From Microbotryum silenes-acaulis (Eukaryota > Basidiomycota > Microbotryomycetes > Microbotryales > Microbotryaceae), in the NCBI GenBank assembly GCA_003665825.1, contig QPFY01000008.1, forward strand, positions 124,001 through 188,000: a stretch of DNA of 64,000 nt, read 5' to 3'. A program made the position numbers and the translations under genes. Below the pieces are notes generated by a model. It was not told where the DNA came from. It did no database searches and saw only the letters and a program-made list of their open reading frames with translations. Positions 25,101 to 37,645 of this stretch are shown piece after piece. Numbering within the stretch: position 1 is the stretch's first letter; every line of letters starts with the position of its first letter.

Positions 25101-27184
25101 TTGCCCTGTTTTGACCCTGCTGCGACGAAAGCTGCCGAATCATGATCACCGACGGTCGCCCAGCGGTCCTTGGGATCCTTGCCCTCGTGGGTATGGGCCT
25201 TTTGCGACCGGGGTGAGGCTCTCGCGCGACGCTTCTCGTCGGACGCAAGCGAACGAGCGAGGATGGCTGCGACGGTAGCTCGATATCGGTTCGACTCGTG
25301 GGCTTTGCCGATACGAATGCTCGAACCGGCGGTGCCTTCGTTCGGTGCGGTCGGTCGCGCTTCGCCCGACGCGATGATGCTCGCGTGCGTCAGATCGCGA
25401 CTGCCGTGGAAGTCGAATGGGCTCTCGGGGTCGGCGAACATCGACTGTGGCTGAGGAGGGAAGAAGGAGGACGAAGAAGTCGACGACGAGAAAGCGGACC
25501 ACCCGTCTTCCGAGCTCCAAGCACCTGCGGACCACCAGTCGTTCAAATGCTCCGAGTCGGAAGCAACGGGCGCGGATCCGCCGCTAGCACCAGTTGACGA
25601 AGAATTTTCGCCGGCCGACGGGGTCGAATTTGGCTGCCTTGGTGACGTCGTCGCTGCATCTGCCGGAACACCCATCAACAGCTCGCGTGCAATCGAGTTG
25701 ACGAAACCAGAAGCCAGGTCTGAATCGGCAATGATGACACCGGTCTTGGGAAGACTTGACAACGCCGCAAATTTGAGCAAGAACGACGGCTCGGGCGGTG
25801 TCACATGGGGCTTCGGAGCGGGCGGAGGCAATGCGGTGGGTCGAGGCGATGAAGGCACGGTGGGGTCACCAGGGACCTTGCCGAGCAGTGGCGATATTGT
25901 CGCTGGTGCTGAGATCGTAGAGGCCGCGGTAGGTGGGCCATCAAAGCTAGACGAAAGATGTATCCCCTCGCTCGAGACGGTGACGCCCATGACGGTCTTT
26001 GCAGCAATTTCCTGCGCTGGTGTCGGCACTTTCGGACCAGGAAGAGAAACGTCGGCTTCTGTAGCCTCAGGGATGGGTTCGGCTGTCCGACTGTTGCTAA
26101 GCGCGAAGCCCGAAGACGATTCCGACCCCACCATGCTGGGTGGTTTCGCTGACTGCGCGCTCGTGGCCGGTGAGCTCGTGGCGCCAGCGTTTGTCAACAA
26201 GGAGGCCTGGCTAGAGACCTTGGACGAGCCCGTACCAGCGGACGAGAGAGGAGGCGTACCCGGAGCAGGGAGAGCCGAGAGATGCATGCGCATGGTCGGT
26301 CGCGCAAACGGAGGAGCAGACGACGTTGGTGTTGATTTCGCGGTTGAGCTGACCAGAAATCCAAGCCCTGTAGATGCTGCGTCGTCGGATGCAGAACGCG
26401 CGGTCGAGGTCGCATTGTACACCGTATGTGTCCAGGCAGACTCTGACGATGATTCCTCCGAGTCGACCACCATCGCTTTGGACTTGACATTTCCTGTCGA
26501 TTCGACTGATTGGCCCATCGCCCATGCGAATGGATCTCCCACCCACTCGGTTGCAAACAGCGTCGGAGTCCGATCTGAGCTGCTGCCTTTGCGCCTCCCT
26601 TCAACGAGAGAGCCGGCGGGGCGGGAGAATGACGGAGCTGATTTCGACGTTGCCGCGTCTCGAGCATCGGAACGGCCAGGTAGAGGCCGCAAAAGCACGA
26701 CCGAGAACCAGGTTGACGAGGTTTGGCCGAGAATGCCTGGTGCGGAACGCGACTCGAACGATGCGTCATCCACACCTTTGGGTGTGAATGCTCGAACTTT
26801 GATCTCCGCGGCCCATCTCAGACCAGGTACGGTGATACTCTTGAGCTCGATCGCGTCCGCGCTCCCCCAACTCGCTTCGACCTTGGACAGCCTAAACAGC
26901 TCGCCTAACAGCCTCTCGCTTGCAGTCGAGCCGGGCATCTCGCTCGTGGTCCAAAAGAGCGAGTCTGCCCGGATGCGAGGCGTCGCGCCATTTTTGGGTA
27001 CTGGCGGCAGGCCGAGCGCATGACGAGCGGCGGCGTTGATGGAGTGCAGTCGCGAGGCCGGGTCAACGATGAGGTGAGGGAGAGGGAACGTATCGAGGAT
27101 TTCGCGGGCGTCAATTTGCACGGTCTTGAATGACGGATCGTGGTCGTGGTCGTCGTGATCGGGCATCCCGGAAGAAGGCCCCAT
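22126..27184 (-). CDS. Hybrid sensor histidine kinase (PAS-HisKA-HATPase-REC)
   Basis: Six exons: 27184..24647, 24572..24431, 24350..24157, 24075..23571, 23493..22928, 22866..22126. Phases agree; the product is 1,561 aa. About the first 840 residues are mostly disordered Ser/Thr/Ala/Pro, with a PAS-like start (ILDTFPLPHLIVD). PAS 1 begins at VDSMPQLVWTTNVKG and has a PAC-like end (WFGTCTDVDEF). PAS 2 follows (TLEGADVIILAID). The H-box is FVANTSHETRTP, with the predicted phospho-His at about residue 1126. Then come the N-box (NAIKFTKKG), G1 (DTGVGI) and G2 (GGTGLGL). The receiver has DD, the phospho-Asp at about residue 1418 in LILMDGQMD, and the AKP Lys. It should relay phosphate through an HPt protein to Skn7/Ssk1-type regulators. 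No membrane span is seen, so it is probably cytosolic. The ATG at 27184 is preferred; an in-frame ATG at 27349 is possible. Confidence 0.93.
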
Positions 27185-29111
27185 TGCGCAGAGTCTTCGC
27201 CTTGTCGGAGGAAACACAATTAAGCCCCACGACCGCGTGCGCGATGAACTTCCCCAGGGGTTGCTGAGAATCAATTCTGGCAGGGTAGAAAAGAGCGCAA
27301 AATTGTTGTCAGCGACGTGTTTTTGATGAAAGGGAAGTGGGAGGCGCAAATTGGGCGGATCGGCCCGGAGCCGGAGCCAAGAGTAAAGAAACCCGACGGG
27401 CGAGCTGCGGCAAGTATGAACATTGCGTCATGGCCGGGAGACGAGCAACGTGGACCAGGGGCCGGGCAAGGAGCACCGCACCTGAGCAGCATCGATTCCG
27501 GACAGACCAGACCTGTCCTGGCTCGTCAAAGACCATGCAGGACCCATCGTGACTGGGAAGGATCGGCATCGCAAGCTGGCGCTTTAAATTGCGACCGCGG
27601 GCGAGTTGTCTGTAGTACGCGAGGCCAGGCAGAGGGCAGATCGTCGGCTCGCTCGGGCGCGCGCGCGTTTCCTGCGTTGCTCGCCGATCGCTCATGGTCG
27701 AGAATGGTCGACGGCGCGTGCCCAATGAAGCGATAGATCCATCATGCTGGGCCTGCCTGGCGTGCTGAGTCGACGCTCTGAAGCAGTGGTAGAGGTCTTA
27801 TTTGTGACCGCACACATCGCCAGCTCATACACCCTTCGCCCTCGACACGCACAGACGGCCCTGCTCGCTCTTGGGAATCGAGCTGTAGCGTCGGTCGTTG
27901 GCCGCTTGGGTCGAGCCAATCGCACGCGCAATGCATGCCCACACGCCCACACCCAGGACAGACGTCACCGCGGGGCCTTCCCCCCGGAAGTCCCAGCACG
28001 GCCAGCGACCGCATCCTCGCCTCCATCGCCCTGCTTCCACATCCGTCCCCATGTCCCCGTCGGTGCAGAGGGCCCAGTCAAGGCTGGGACCACAACACTC
28101 ACATGAGGTGTAGTCGATGTCGTACGACGAAACCGGTGGAGGCGAGAGAGTCGCGAAACAGCGTTCAACCAAAAGCCAACGCTCGCGCGTTAGCAGCAGT
28201 CATGATCAGCGTTGCGTACCTAATGCCTTTTAGGCCCGCTTTCATTAGCAGTGCTTCCTCAGGGCGCCCCGCCGAAGCCGTTCCCCGCGCCTGCTTCCGC
28301 TGCCCAGAGCTCACAGCGCTGAAAGCTTGCTCGCCGCCCCGGCCGCCCCCAGCTAAAGCCTGGCCATAGGCCGGTCGGACGTGCATCCAAAGCCTGCTCG
28401 CAGAGCTGGGCCAGCCAGCGGGGCCGCGGGTCTAGATCGGCCGATTCGCCCATTAGTCGCTCGGCGACAGGAAGCTTGATGATTGCTAGACCCTGGCAAT
28501 TGTTCCGGAAAACCGGATCGACGAGATCGATCGTGAATCGGCATTCCGAAACTTAATACCACGGGGCCGGAACCTGACGTCTCGGTACTATCGGCTCCCG
28601 ACCCGCTTCGGCACTTGGGTTCCTCTCGGGTCGAGCAGACTCTGCGCTCCGCTGTCGTGTACATGTGCCAGTCAAATTCTGCCTCGGAGCTGACCACTAT
28701 ATTGTGCACATCTACCTACTTGGGAACTGATTCAGATCCTTATCCTAAAATTGTCACTGTGCTGTCGCTGCAGCCCTGAAAGAAAGTGAAACTGCTCGGC
28801 GAGCGCCAACCGACCTCGCCTGAGCTTGCTGCGGGGCTTTTCTCGCACTTCATCGCTTTGAGAAAACTCATGAATTGCGCCATGGCGACGTAGAGCGCTC
28901 CAAGGCCGACCGACTCGAGATAAACAGGGGTGCCTTCCAGTTACAGCGTAAACGCAGCGTAAATTAAATCGATCGATCGCGCGCGTCTTGAACATCAACT
29001 CGCACAACGTGTTGGGCTTCGCAAGCGCCCCTTTCCGGCCTTCGGTGCACCGCATCGAACCCACCGTCCTGCCGGTCGATCGTCGCACCCCTACTCGCAC
29101 TCGCATCCGCC
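27185..29111. other. Intergenic: divergent promoters of the histidine kinase and the ABC transporter
   Basis: 1.9 kb between head-to-head genes. Many overlapping GC-driven open frames exist on both strands, but none has splice-compatible conserved content. It most likely holds both promoters and the long 5' UTR of the kinase. No repeats of note. Confidence 0.5.
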
Positions 29112-32100
29112 ATGGATTCCGACATGGCCGACCTGTTGTCCACGCTGGCGACGCTGCGACTGGCGCTGCCTTCGACCTTGCTGTTGCTGCTGCTCGGTCG
29201 GTTCGCGGCCAAGGGCTTTGTGGCGCTTATTGCGCGCATACAGGCACAAGATTGGGTCGAAACCGACACCGACTATGGCCCAATCGATACACCGAATAGG
29301 ACTAATGCCAGAGCAGCAGACGGTGAGGACGAGGACGGGATCGTACCCGTCGTGCTCGTCGTCAAGACACCGAGACGGACCTGGATCGTCGCCTTCTTCG
29401 GCCTCGTTGCGGCGACCTACTTTGCTGACGGTATGACACAGGGTACGTCCGGTCGGGGAACTTCGCTGTCATGCCCAGAGCTGACACCTGATGCCCGCAG
29501 TCATTGCGTCGCTGATCACTTCGACGTTCGAGTCGTCCGAGCCCCTATTCCGGCATATGATACCTTACACCGTCGGAGGCTTGCTGTCGTACGCCCTCTG
29601 CGTTGTGGCCATGACGCTTCAAGAGCGGGCAAGGAAAAAGCAAGCCGATTGGGGTCGGGTGTATCCTCGGGCGTTGGTCCTGGTCGGCCTCGCCTTTGAC
29701 ACCGCGGTCGCATATTATTTCGGCCGCGTAGTACAGCAAGGTGGGCGTCAATGTCTTGCAGAACATCCTCAGCGATCTGACAACAAGCATTTTCCCGAAA
29801 CTCTTCCTCTTCCTTTTCCGCACAGACGCTTCCACGCGACCCCCAGCAACACTTTTGCCGAGTATCCATCTCGGCATCCTCGCCCTCCGCCTGTTGCTTC
29901 TCGTTATGCTCTCCCTACTGCAATCTTCGCTCCTTTACAAGCGATCCTACGTACCAAAGGATGGATCGACGACTGGCGAGCGGGTGAGTTTGCTCGGAAA
30001 TGGTGGCGTTGCGAACGGTGATAGTGGCGGCTACGGCACAATCCCGGGCAAACCTGCGTACGGGCCGTTGAGGTCTTCGAGGCCGTAAGTCGACTCAGTA
30101 GCCGCGGATCTTGCCGCACAGATGGTAGACAATAGCTAATCTCTTTCTTCTGCAGCCCGTCGAACCGACCGCCAGACCCAAAATCACTGTCGATCCTGAC
30201 CTTGTTCAGTCGCGTGCGCATCTTGTTCCCTTATTTGTGGCCGTCAAAGTCGCTGTCGCTGCAGATCGTGTCGCTCGTCTGCATCGGGCTGATGCTGTTT
30301 AGGCGTGTTGTCAATGTCTGGGTACCGCTTTTCCTCGGTCGTGTCGTATCCGATCTGTCCGCCGGTCGACCGCCTTATCTCAACATCGGCCTTTACACGG
30401 TTATGAGCTTTTGGCAAGAATCGAGCGCTATGCTGTGAGTCTCGGCGAGCGCTCTTGCCATCGCGAATCGTCTCGACGACTGACGGGCCCCTACCTTGCA
30501 AATTTAGGTACCAATACCTGTCTCTCCCTATCAAACAATATTCGGAACGAGAAATGTCGATGTTCTCGTTCGATTGTCTTCTCAACCTCTCCTTATCCTA
30601 CCATACCCATCGCAAAACCGGCGAACTCTTGCGCATTCTCGGTCGTGCCGACGCGATCAACGACTTCTTCCAGATCCTCATCTTCAGTTTCGTCCCAGTC
30701 ATCATCGACTTGCCCGTCGCCGCGGTCGTGATCGGTTACCGATACGGGTGGGGTATCGTCAGCATCGTCACGGGCGTTTCGATCGTCTTCGTCGCGACGT
30801 CCATTATACTCGCCGAGAGTCGTACCAAGTTGTATCGCAAGCTACGTGACGAGTCGCAGTTCATGCATCAGATCAAGACGGATACGTTATTCAACTGGGA
30901 GACCGTCAAGATCTTCACGGCCGAGCGATTCGAGTCCGAGCGCCTGCGCAATGCCTTGCGAGTGTACCAAAAAGGATCCTTCAAAGTTTACAGTGTGTGT
31001 TCATCGTCCTCCGAGACTGTGTCGACCGAAATTGTGGTTTCATCTCTGACCAGCCTTGATCGTTCTGCAGGCTTGGAACTCGTTGTCGCTGATGCAAAAT
31101 GGAATCTTCTCCGTGGGCTTCCTCGTCTGTTCCTTCATCCTGTCGCGACGGATTGTTCGTGGCGAGCTCGAGGTGAGTATAGGGCTGGTTGCATATCTTG
31201 CAGCTTCACCCAATTTCTCATTTGACTTTGACTTTGGTCCCTCTCTAGGTCGGAGAATTTGTGACCTTTTCTTCGTTCCTCAATCAACTCTACACTCCCT
31301 TGAATCAAATTGCCACGCTGTATCGCCAGGTAATGTCGTCCCTCGTCGACACGGAACAACTGATGGAGCTACTCAACGAGAAGAAGGACATTGTCGACCG
31401 TCCCAATGCTTTACCTCTCGTCATCCCTCCCGGACAAGGCGGCACGATCGAGTTCGACAACGTCAAGTTCTCGTACGACGACAAATCCCAAACCATTAAA
31501 GGCGTTTCCTTCAAGATTCAACGGGGACAATCCGTCGCCCTTGTCGGACCTTCGGGAAGCGGCAAGAGCACGATCATGCGCCTCGTGTATCGCTTTTTCG
31601 ACGTGTCCGAAGGTCGCATCCTCGTCGATGGAGTGGACGTTAGGGATTATTCGCAGGTCACGCTTAGGAATGCGATCGGTTTGGTACCGCAAGAGAGCAT
31701 CTTGTTTAACGAGACGGCCAGGTACAACATCGCGTACGGAGGCGGCATCGAAACGACGACAGAGCAAATGATCGAAGCAGCAAGATCAGCGGCGATTCAC
31801 GATAGGAGTGAGTGAGAGGGTGTCCTCGATTACTTCGTCGTCACGTGGACTGAATAACTGGGTTTCTCTCCAACCCAGTCATGTCTTTCCCTGATCGCTA
31901 CGAGACTCGAGTTGGAGAGCGAGGACAGCGCTTGTCCGGCGGCGAGAAGCAGCGCGTCGCCATTGCTCGAGTCCTGCTCAAGAACCCACCCAGTAGGTCG
32001 AACATCCACTGCTTTCATATGGATGCGGCAGGTTTCTCACGTATTTCAATTCGCTCCCTTCCCGATAGTTTTATTGTTGGACGAAGCGACTTCGGCACTC

Positions 32101-32515
32101 GACACGACCAACGAGCGACTGATCCAAGCTCGACTGCGCGAACTGTCGCGTGGCAGGACGACACTCGCGATCGCGCATCGACTTTCGACCATGTATGTAC
32201 TGGGAACAGATATTCGAATGTTTGGAATTTTTATTTCTGACCTTTTTTGCTTCTGAGGCAGTGTCGATTGTGACGCGATTCATGTGCTTGCCGAGGGCAA
32301 GATTGTCGAATCGGGATCGGTGAGTGACGATATAAAGCCATGAGCGACGATATGCGGGTTGCTAATACTTCCCTAACTCATTCTGGAAGCACAATGAGCT
32401 GCTCGAGCAGGATGGCGTGTACGCCGAGCTCTGGAGGAAGCAAAGCGAAAGCGAGGAAGGGCCGACACCTCCGACCGGGCCCACGCGCTCGGCGACGACT
32501 ACCGTTAAAACGTAA
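29112..32515 (+). CDS. HMT1/ABCB6-type half ABC transporter
   Basis: Eleven exons: 29112..29442, 29501..29740, 29826..30084, 30156..30434, 30508..30994, 31071..31172, 31249..31807, 31879..31992, 32069..32192, 32262..32319, 32390..32515. Phases agree; 892 aa. An N-terminal TMD0 of about five spans (for example [15 protein letters not shown] and [18 protein letters not shown]) precedes a six-TM ABC core. The core includes [17 protein letters not shown], characteristic of the ATM/HMT branch. The NBD has Walker [10 protein letters not shown] (about 666-674), Q-loop VPQES, signature LSGGEKQR, Walker [12 protein letters not shown] and H-loop IAHRLST. Fission yeast Hmt1 moves phytochelatin/glutathione-metal conjugates into vacuoles; metal or thiol-conjugate transport at an organelle membrane is inferred. 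The first of two in-frame ATGs (29112, 29124) is used. Confidence 0.93.
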
Positions 32516-33379
32516 CACGTAGCGACGCATATGTTGTGGTAGATGGGTAATGGAATGCGTACCCACCCGACTCCCTCTTCTATTTATCTGCTAAACCACT
32601 CCGATGAGATACTACCGGATTCGTGTAAGGTAAATGAACGGCCGAATATCCACAAAAGCTTCTTCCTTCGTACTCTTCGAGGGCTAAAACACGAAGCCTA
32701 GTCCGGAATAGGCTTGTAGCAATGTTAACCTCTGTAACCTCTGATACTGGTCCGTCATGGATGATTTAGGGTGATCCTCCTCGAGAATCAAGCCGGTGTG
32801 GCCGACATGGGATTGAGATGGAGCGTGGTGTCCATGCACTCCACAGCGTCTTCAAACCTCTGTTGCTCCATGATGCAGTCGTATTCTTTGCAAAGTCTTG
32901 ACGTCGCTTGATCCGATGAAGGTTGATCGCTATCATCAAAGACTGGCGAATAGACGATGCGCATCGGTACCAAATCGTACACTTTGGAGGGTAGATGGGT
33001 TGGTACGGAAGCGTGCAGAGCCACTGCAAGCGCGCACGTACGAGCCGGGGCAAAGCCAGTTGCGCAGTGCGGGACAGATAGGGTCTCGTTCTGGCCTAGC
33101 AGTATGTCATCTCAGGATAACATGAGGATACCAACGGCGTGGCTCGGCCGCCTGAAGGAAAGGGTGCAGGGCAATTGCATTCTATGGGAACCATTACAAG
33201 GCAAGGGAAAGCAGAAAGCAGCTCATTTCGAGGACATGGTGAACATCACTGTCCTTTTTTGGAAGAGACGGAGAACAGGGCGGTGAAGCGTTGAAGACTT
33301 GAAGAGGAGTAAGTAATTTTTGAACGGAGAATACAAACAAAAAGAAGGATGGCCAAGCGGAGCATGATTATGTTTGCGA
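32516..33379. other. Intergenic between convergent genes
   Basis: 864 bp holding the 3' flanks of the ABC transporter and the GH63-like gene. A minus-strand frame (33024..32788, ending in TGA, with RLCKEYDCIMEQQRFEDAVE) looks mildly protein-like. It has no ATG at a plausible start and no partner exons I could assign, so it is not called. Confidence 0.45.
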
Positions 33380-36300
33380 CTAGAGCTCCGAAGGCGACAT
33401 GTCGCTCGCCGACACGAACCCGCTCCAGGCATCTGAGTACTCGACATCGGTCGCTCCGGGTGTCGCAGGAATTTCTGTAACCGGCAAGACACGAGACAGG
33501 ATGCAACGAGACGGAAGGACCAGGTCAGAACTAAATGAGACGGAACCGAAAACCTGTTGCGACACATGTAGCACTGACCGTCGAAGTAATGTGAAGCAGC
33601 GCTCTTCGGGGTGCGAGGGGTTCGAGGCAAGCGTGCCGTCGATCCAGCTGTGTGAGCGCCACCATGTTCCACGGGCATAATCAGCGACACTTCTCGGGCG
33701 TTTCGCGTTTTTTCCTGTTATGATTGACTCACTCATCCAGATCATGTAAGCGACGAGACCGGTCCATCCCGTCTGATGTGAAGCGCCTAGACCCTTACCG
33801 CTGTCGGCGTGGAAGAACTCGTGGAAAGGGACGTAGTCGCGGAAGTGCGGGTCCTTGTTGAGCATTTCGGAGCCACCGTTGCACGCACGATTACCCTCGT
33901 GATCGCGGGCAAAGATGTGGATAATGCGATGTTGAATCTCGTCGGCAACGTTGGCCAGATTCATCTCGTCACCAGAGCCAGTGGGGCACTCGATCTTGAA
34001 AGCGGTGCCATGGTATTGGTAGAAACGCTGCAACGACTCGATGAGCAGGAACGTTGTTGCGAGCCAGATTGGTCCACGCCAGTTAGAGTTACCGCCGAAC
34101 ATTGCCGAGTGCGAGTCTCCGGGCCTGCGAAAAGGGTGAAAGCATGAGCGGGTCGCGGGTAAGCAACATGACTGAGCAAGCGGGGACCGAGCGAGCCCAG
34201 AGTGAACGAGCACTTACCAGTAGTGGACCGAGAATTCCTCTCCGTTCACGTCCATAGCCCAAGGGTGCTCCTTGTGGTGACGCGACAACGATCGGATGCC
34301 ATAGTCCGAGAGGAACTCCTGCTCGTCGAGCATGCGTTCGAGGATGCGACGCAAGCGGTCCTCGTTCGCGAGCGCGAGCAAGCGTCGATCACCTTTGCCT
34401 CCGAGCGACATGTTGGCCATGTTACGCCTCGCCATGCTCGAGCGGTTCTCGATGAACCACTCCATTCGCTTCTTAAATCCGGGGAATTTCTTGATGGTCG
34501 CCGGCTCGAGCGTCAAGGTAGCGTACAACGGGATCAAGCCGACGAGCGAGCGCACAGGGAGCTGCTTAACCGCGCCAGGGCCCCATGTGATAGCGTCAAA
34601 GTAGAAGCCCTCTTCGTCATTCCAAAGCGACATCTCGTTCTGGCCGTCTTCGAAGGTCATCGCATCCGAGATGAACAAGAAGTGCTCGAAGAACTTGCTG
34701 GCAATGTCCTCGTAGACGGGGTTGTGCTTGGCGAGCTCGAGTGCGATGTTGAGCATGCTCAGGCAGTAGAAACCCATCCATCCTGTGCCGTCGGCCTGGC
34801 GCATCGTTCCGCCGGTCGGCAAGCGCTCGGAACGGTTGAAGGGCGAGATGTTGTCGAGCCCAAGGAAACCGCCTTCGAAGACGTTGTTGCCACCTTCGTC
34901 CTTGCGGTTGACCCACCACGTGAAGTTGATGAGCAGCTTCTGGAACACTCGCTCGAGGAAGTGCAAGTCTTCTTTGCCGTGCATCTTGCGCTCGATCTTG
35001 AATACGCGGAACGTCGCCCATGCGTGCACAGGGGGGTTGACGTCAGAGAAGTTCCACTCGTAAGCGGGCAAGGCGCCGTCGGGCTTCATGTACCATTCGC
35101 GCGTCATGATGTCGAGCTGCTTCTTGGCGTAAGCCGGATCGATCATGGCGAGCGGGATACAATGGAACGCCGAGTCCCAGATCGCGAAGAAGGGATACTC
35201 CCACTTGTCGGGCATCGACAGCACGTCCTCGATATGCATGTGCTTCCAGTCGTTGTTGCGAATCCACTTGCGCTCGGCTGGCGGTGCGGGCTGGCCGGGA
35301 TCACCCTCGATCCACTGCTTCTGAATGAACATGTAGAACTGCTTGGTCCTGTGCAGTGAACAAATGCAAAAACGTGGTCTTGGTCAGTGCTCTGTGATCG
35401 ACGGCCAGTTCCGTCACGGTGAGAGGAGACTCACCAGAGCATGCCCGACAAGGCCTGCCTCATGATGTTTCGCAGATCATCGCTCAATGCACCGGAGTTG
35501 AACCTCGAGTAGAACTCGTCCGAGTCCATGCGGCGTTCCTCGACGACGCAGTCAAAACTCTCCTCGTCTTGGATCGACGCGTCCTCTTCGGCAGTCTTGG
35601 GCGTCAGCTTGAGACGCACGACGGCGCATCCGCCATTGCCGGGGACGTCGCGGAATACGTAGTGCGCAGCGCACTTGGTACCCTTCTTCTCGGGATTGAC
35701 GAATTCGCGGTCGTCCTCTTGCTCCTCCTCGGTGTCGGATTCGACGTACGACGTGCGCGACCCGTCCTCGGTCCTCGGCGTTGCCTCGCCCGTCGTCTTG
35801 TCCGAATCGTACTCGCTCTCAGAAGGAGCCGAAGCTCGAGCCTTGGCGACTTTGGGCAGGGCAGGGCGGTGCTTGCGGATGACGTGGTCGTGGAAAGCGT
35901 CTTTGACGTAAGGAGTGACGTTGTGGCCACCGTAGAGGCGCTCAAAGTTGGTATCGTTCTCGGTGAAGAGCAATTCAGGAACGACGATGTCATCTGTGAA
36001 GACGGTCTCGTCTTCGCCCTTCTGCCTCGGGTTCACCGGCGCCGGCGAAGAGTTGGCATGAAGATAGTAGCGGCCAAGATGAGGCTCCTTCGCTTCAACC
36101 ACACCTTCGCCGACTTGCTGGAGCGAAGGCATCTTGTCGCCCTCGGGCTTGTCCTTTGGCCAGGACCAAGTGTTGCGGAACCAGAGCTGAGGCAAAATAT
36201 GAAGCGTGGCCGGATCGGGGCCACGGTTGTATGCAGTGATGCGGATCGAGATGCCCTCGGCGCAGTCTTCGTCCTTGGCGTATTCGACAAAGATATCCCA

Positions 36301-37645
36301 GTAGCGGTTGTCCTCAAAAGCGTCCGTGTCCGTGATCTCAAACTCACCGACGTCACGACCACGGTTGCTCGACTCGCGGACGAGCTGCTCGTAAGGGTAC
36401 TCGCGCTGCGGGTACTTGTACAGCATCTTCATGTAGGAGTGCGTCGGCGTCGAATCAAGGTAGTAGTAGAGTTCCTTGACGTCCTCGCCGTGGTTGCCCT
36501 GATGACCGGTCACACCGAACATTCGCTCCTTGAGGATCGAGTCGACGCCGTTCCACAGACCGACGGAAAAACACATGCGGCCATGGTTGTCACTGATACC
36601 GGCAAGTCCATCCTCTCCCCAGCGGTACGCTCGCGAACGAGCATGCTCGTGAGGGAAGTGGGACCAAGCATCCCCATTCGCTGAGTAGTCCTCACGGACC
36701 GTCGCCTGGAGAAAAAAAAGGGTGGAGGAAAGGTCAGTCGGTGAAGACGCGAGGGCCGTGGCTCCGCGAGGTGCAATTCACCCATTGGCGTTCAGAGACG
36801 TAGGGTCCCCAGCGCTTCCAGTGTTTCTCCTTAGCCTCATCCTCATCGAGTCGCTTCTCTTCGACCGACTTCCAGCCGTCAAAGGGAGCTCGGCCGTGGG
36901 CCTTGTGGCCTGGGGTGGGGAACGGATGAGTCGTCGCTTCGTGGGACCGCGTGCTCGAGATCGAACTTGCTCGGGGTCGTCCAGCGCTAGCCGATCGGGA
37001 CGAGCTCATACATTGGTTCAGAGGCAAGCGACTGGGGTGTTGATGGGACGACATGGAGGGGTTGCGGTTGCGGAACGTCGAACGAGCGACCGACTCTTCG
37101 TCGGGGAAGTTGGCCGGGATCGAGGCATGGATCTGTTCGGATACGCGCTCGGAACCGGCTCCTCGGCCTGCGTTGGCCAGGGAAGGACGGCTTCCGCGAG
37201 CAGAAGTACCGGTTGTGGCCTCCTCGTCGGTGTCATCGGGGTCGACAAAGTCGTTGGCTTGACCGTGTTGCTCGACATCGCCTTCGAAGCCCGCGTCGGT
37301 GACGGTGTCCTGGCGACGCGAGGGTTGCTTGGACGACGATCCTTTGCTCGACTTCTTGACCGTACCCGATCGGGTCGGTCGCCCCGATACAGCCGGCCCA
37401 GCTGACGGGGTCGATACCGCACTCGTGGATTCGAGCGCAACCTTGGTGCCGGTCGCATTGAGCGAGGGCGAGCAAGCTTCGCGCGGGACAACGTGCGCGC
37501 TGGCGGCGCTGCTGTTACTGCTGCTGTTGAGCATGATCATGCTCGGAGGCGAGGTCCTGGCGGCATCCGACTTGCGTCGTTCACTCAGAGACGACGAAGG
37601 AGCTCCCGAGACCTTGACGACGGGGTCGATCTTGACGGGTGCCAT
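33380..37645 (-). CDS. GH63-like (six-hairpin) glycosidase, large fungal form
   Basis: Six exons: 37645..36782, 36705..35435, 35348..34218, 34124..33734 (end within 1 nt), 33647..33579, 33474..33380; 1,273 aa. The N-terminal ~290 residues are Ser/Pro-rich and disordered, with no signal peptide. The N-domain includes [19 protein letters not shown]. An acidic insert ([13 protein letters not shown], then [11 protein letters not shown]) follows. The C-terminal alpha/alpha-barrel block has [62 protein letters not shown] and [10 protein letters not shown], typical of the glycosyl hydrolase 63 C-terminal region. It is unlike ER glucosidase I in lacking a signal anchor, so a cytosolic oligosaccharide- or trehalose-type hydrolase is possible. 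Substrate unknown. The exon 5 acceptor is one of two phase-compatible choices. It ends before LPRTPRTP, a conserved tail. Confidence 0.88.

Noticed and set aside
25698..27023. 441-aa plus-strand frame opposite the histidine kinase
   Set aside because: It is antisense to the low-complexity N-terminus of the kinase, with no domain and no splice logic of its own.
29741..29825. A frameshift in the ABC transporter TMD0
   Set aside because: The frame change is explained by an 85-nt intron with a GTGGGC donor, CTGAC branch-like site, pyrimidine tract and CACAG acceptor.
32788..33053. Small minus-strand gene with a helical, TPR-like end
   Set aside because: No proper ATG, no assignable splice partner, and two overlapping frames look equally plausible.
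34202..36684. Two long plus-strand frames (385 and 421 aa) opposite the GH63-like gene
   Set aside because: They mirror conserved coding exons of the minus strand and have no recognisable domains; GC-rich codon use opens antisense frames.
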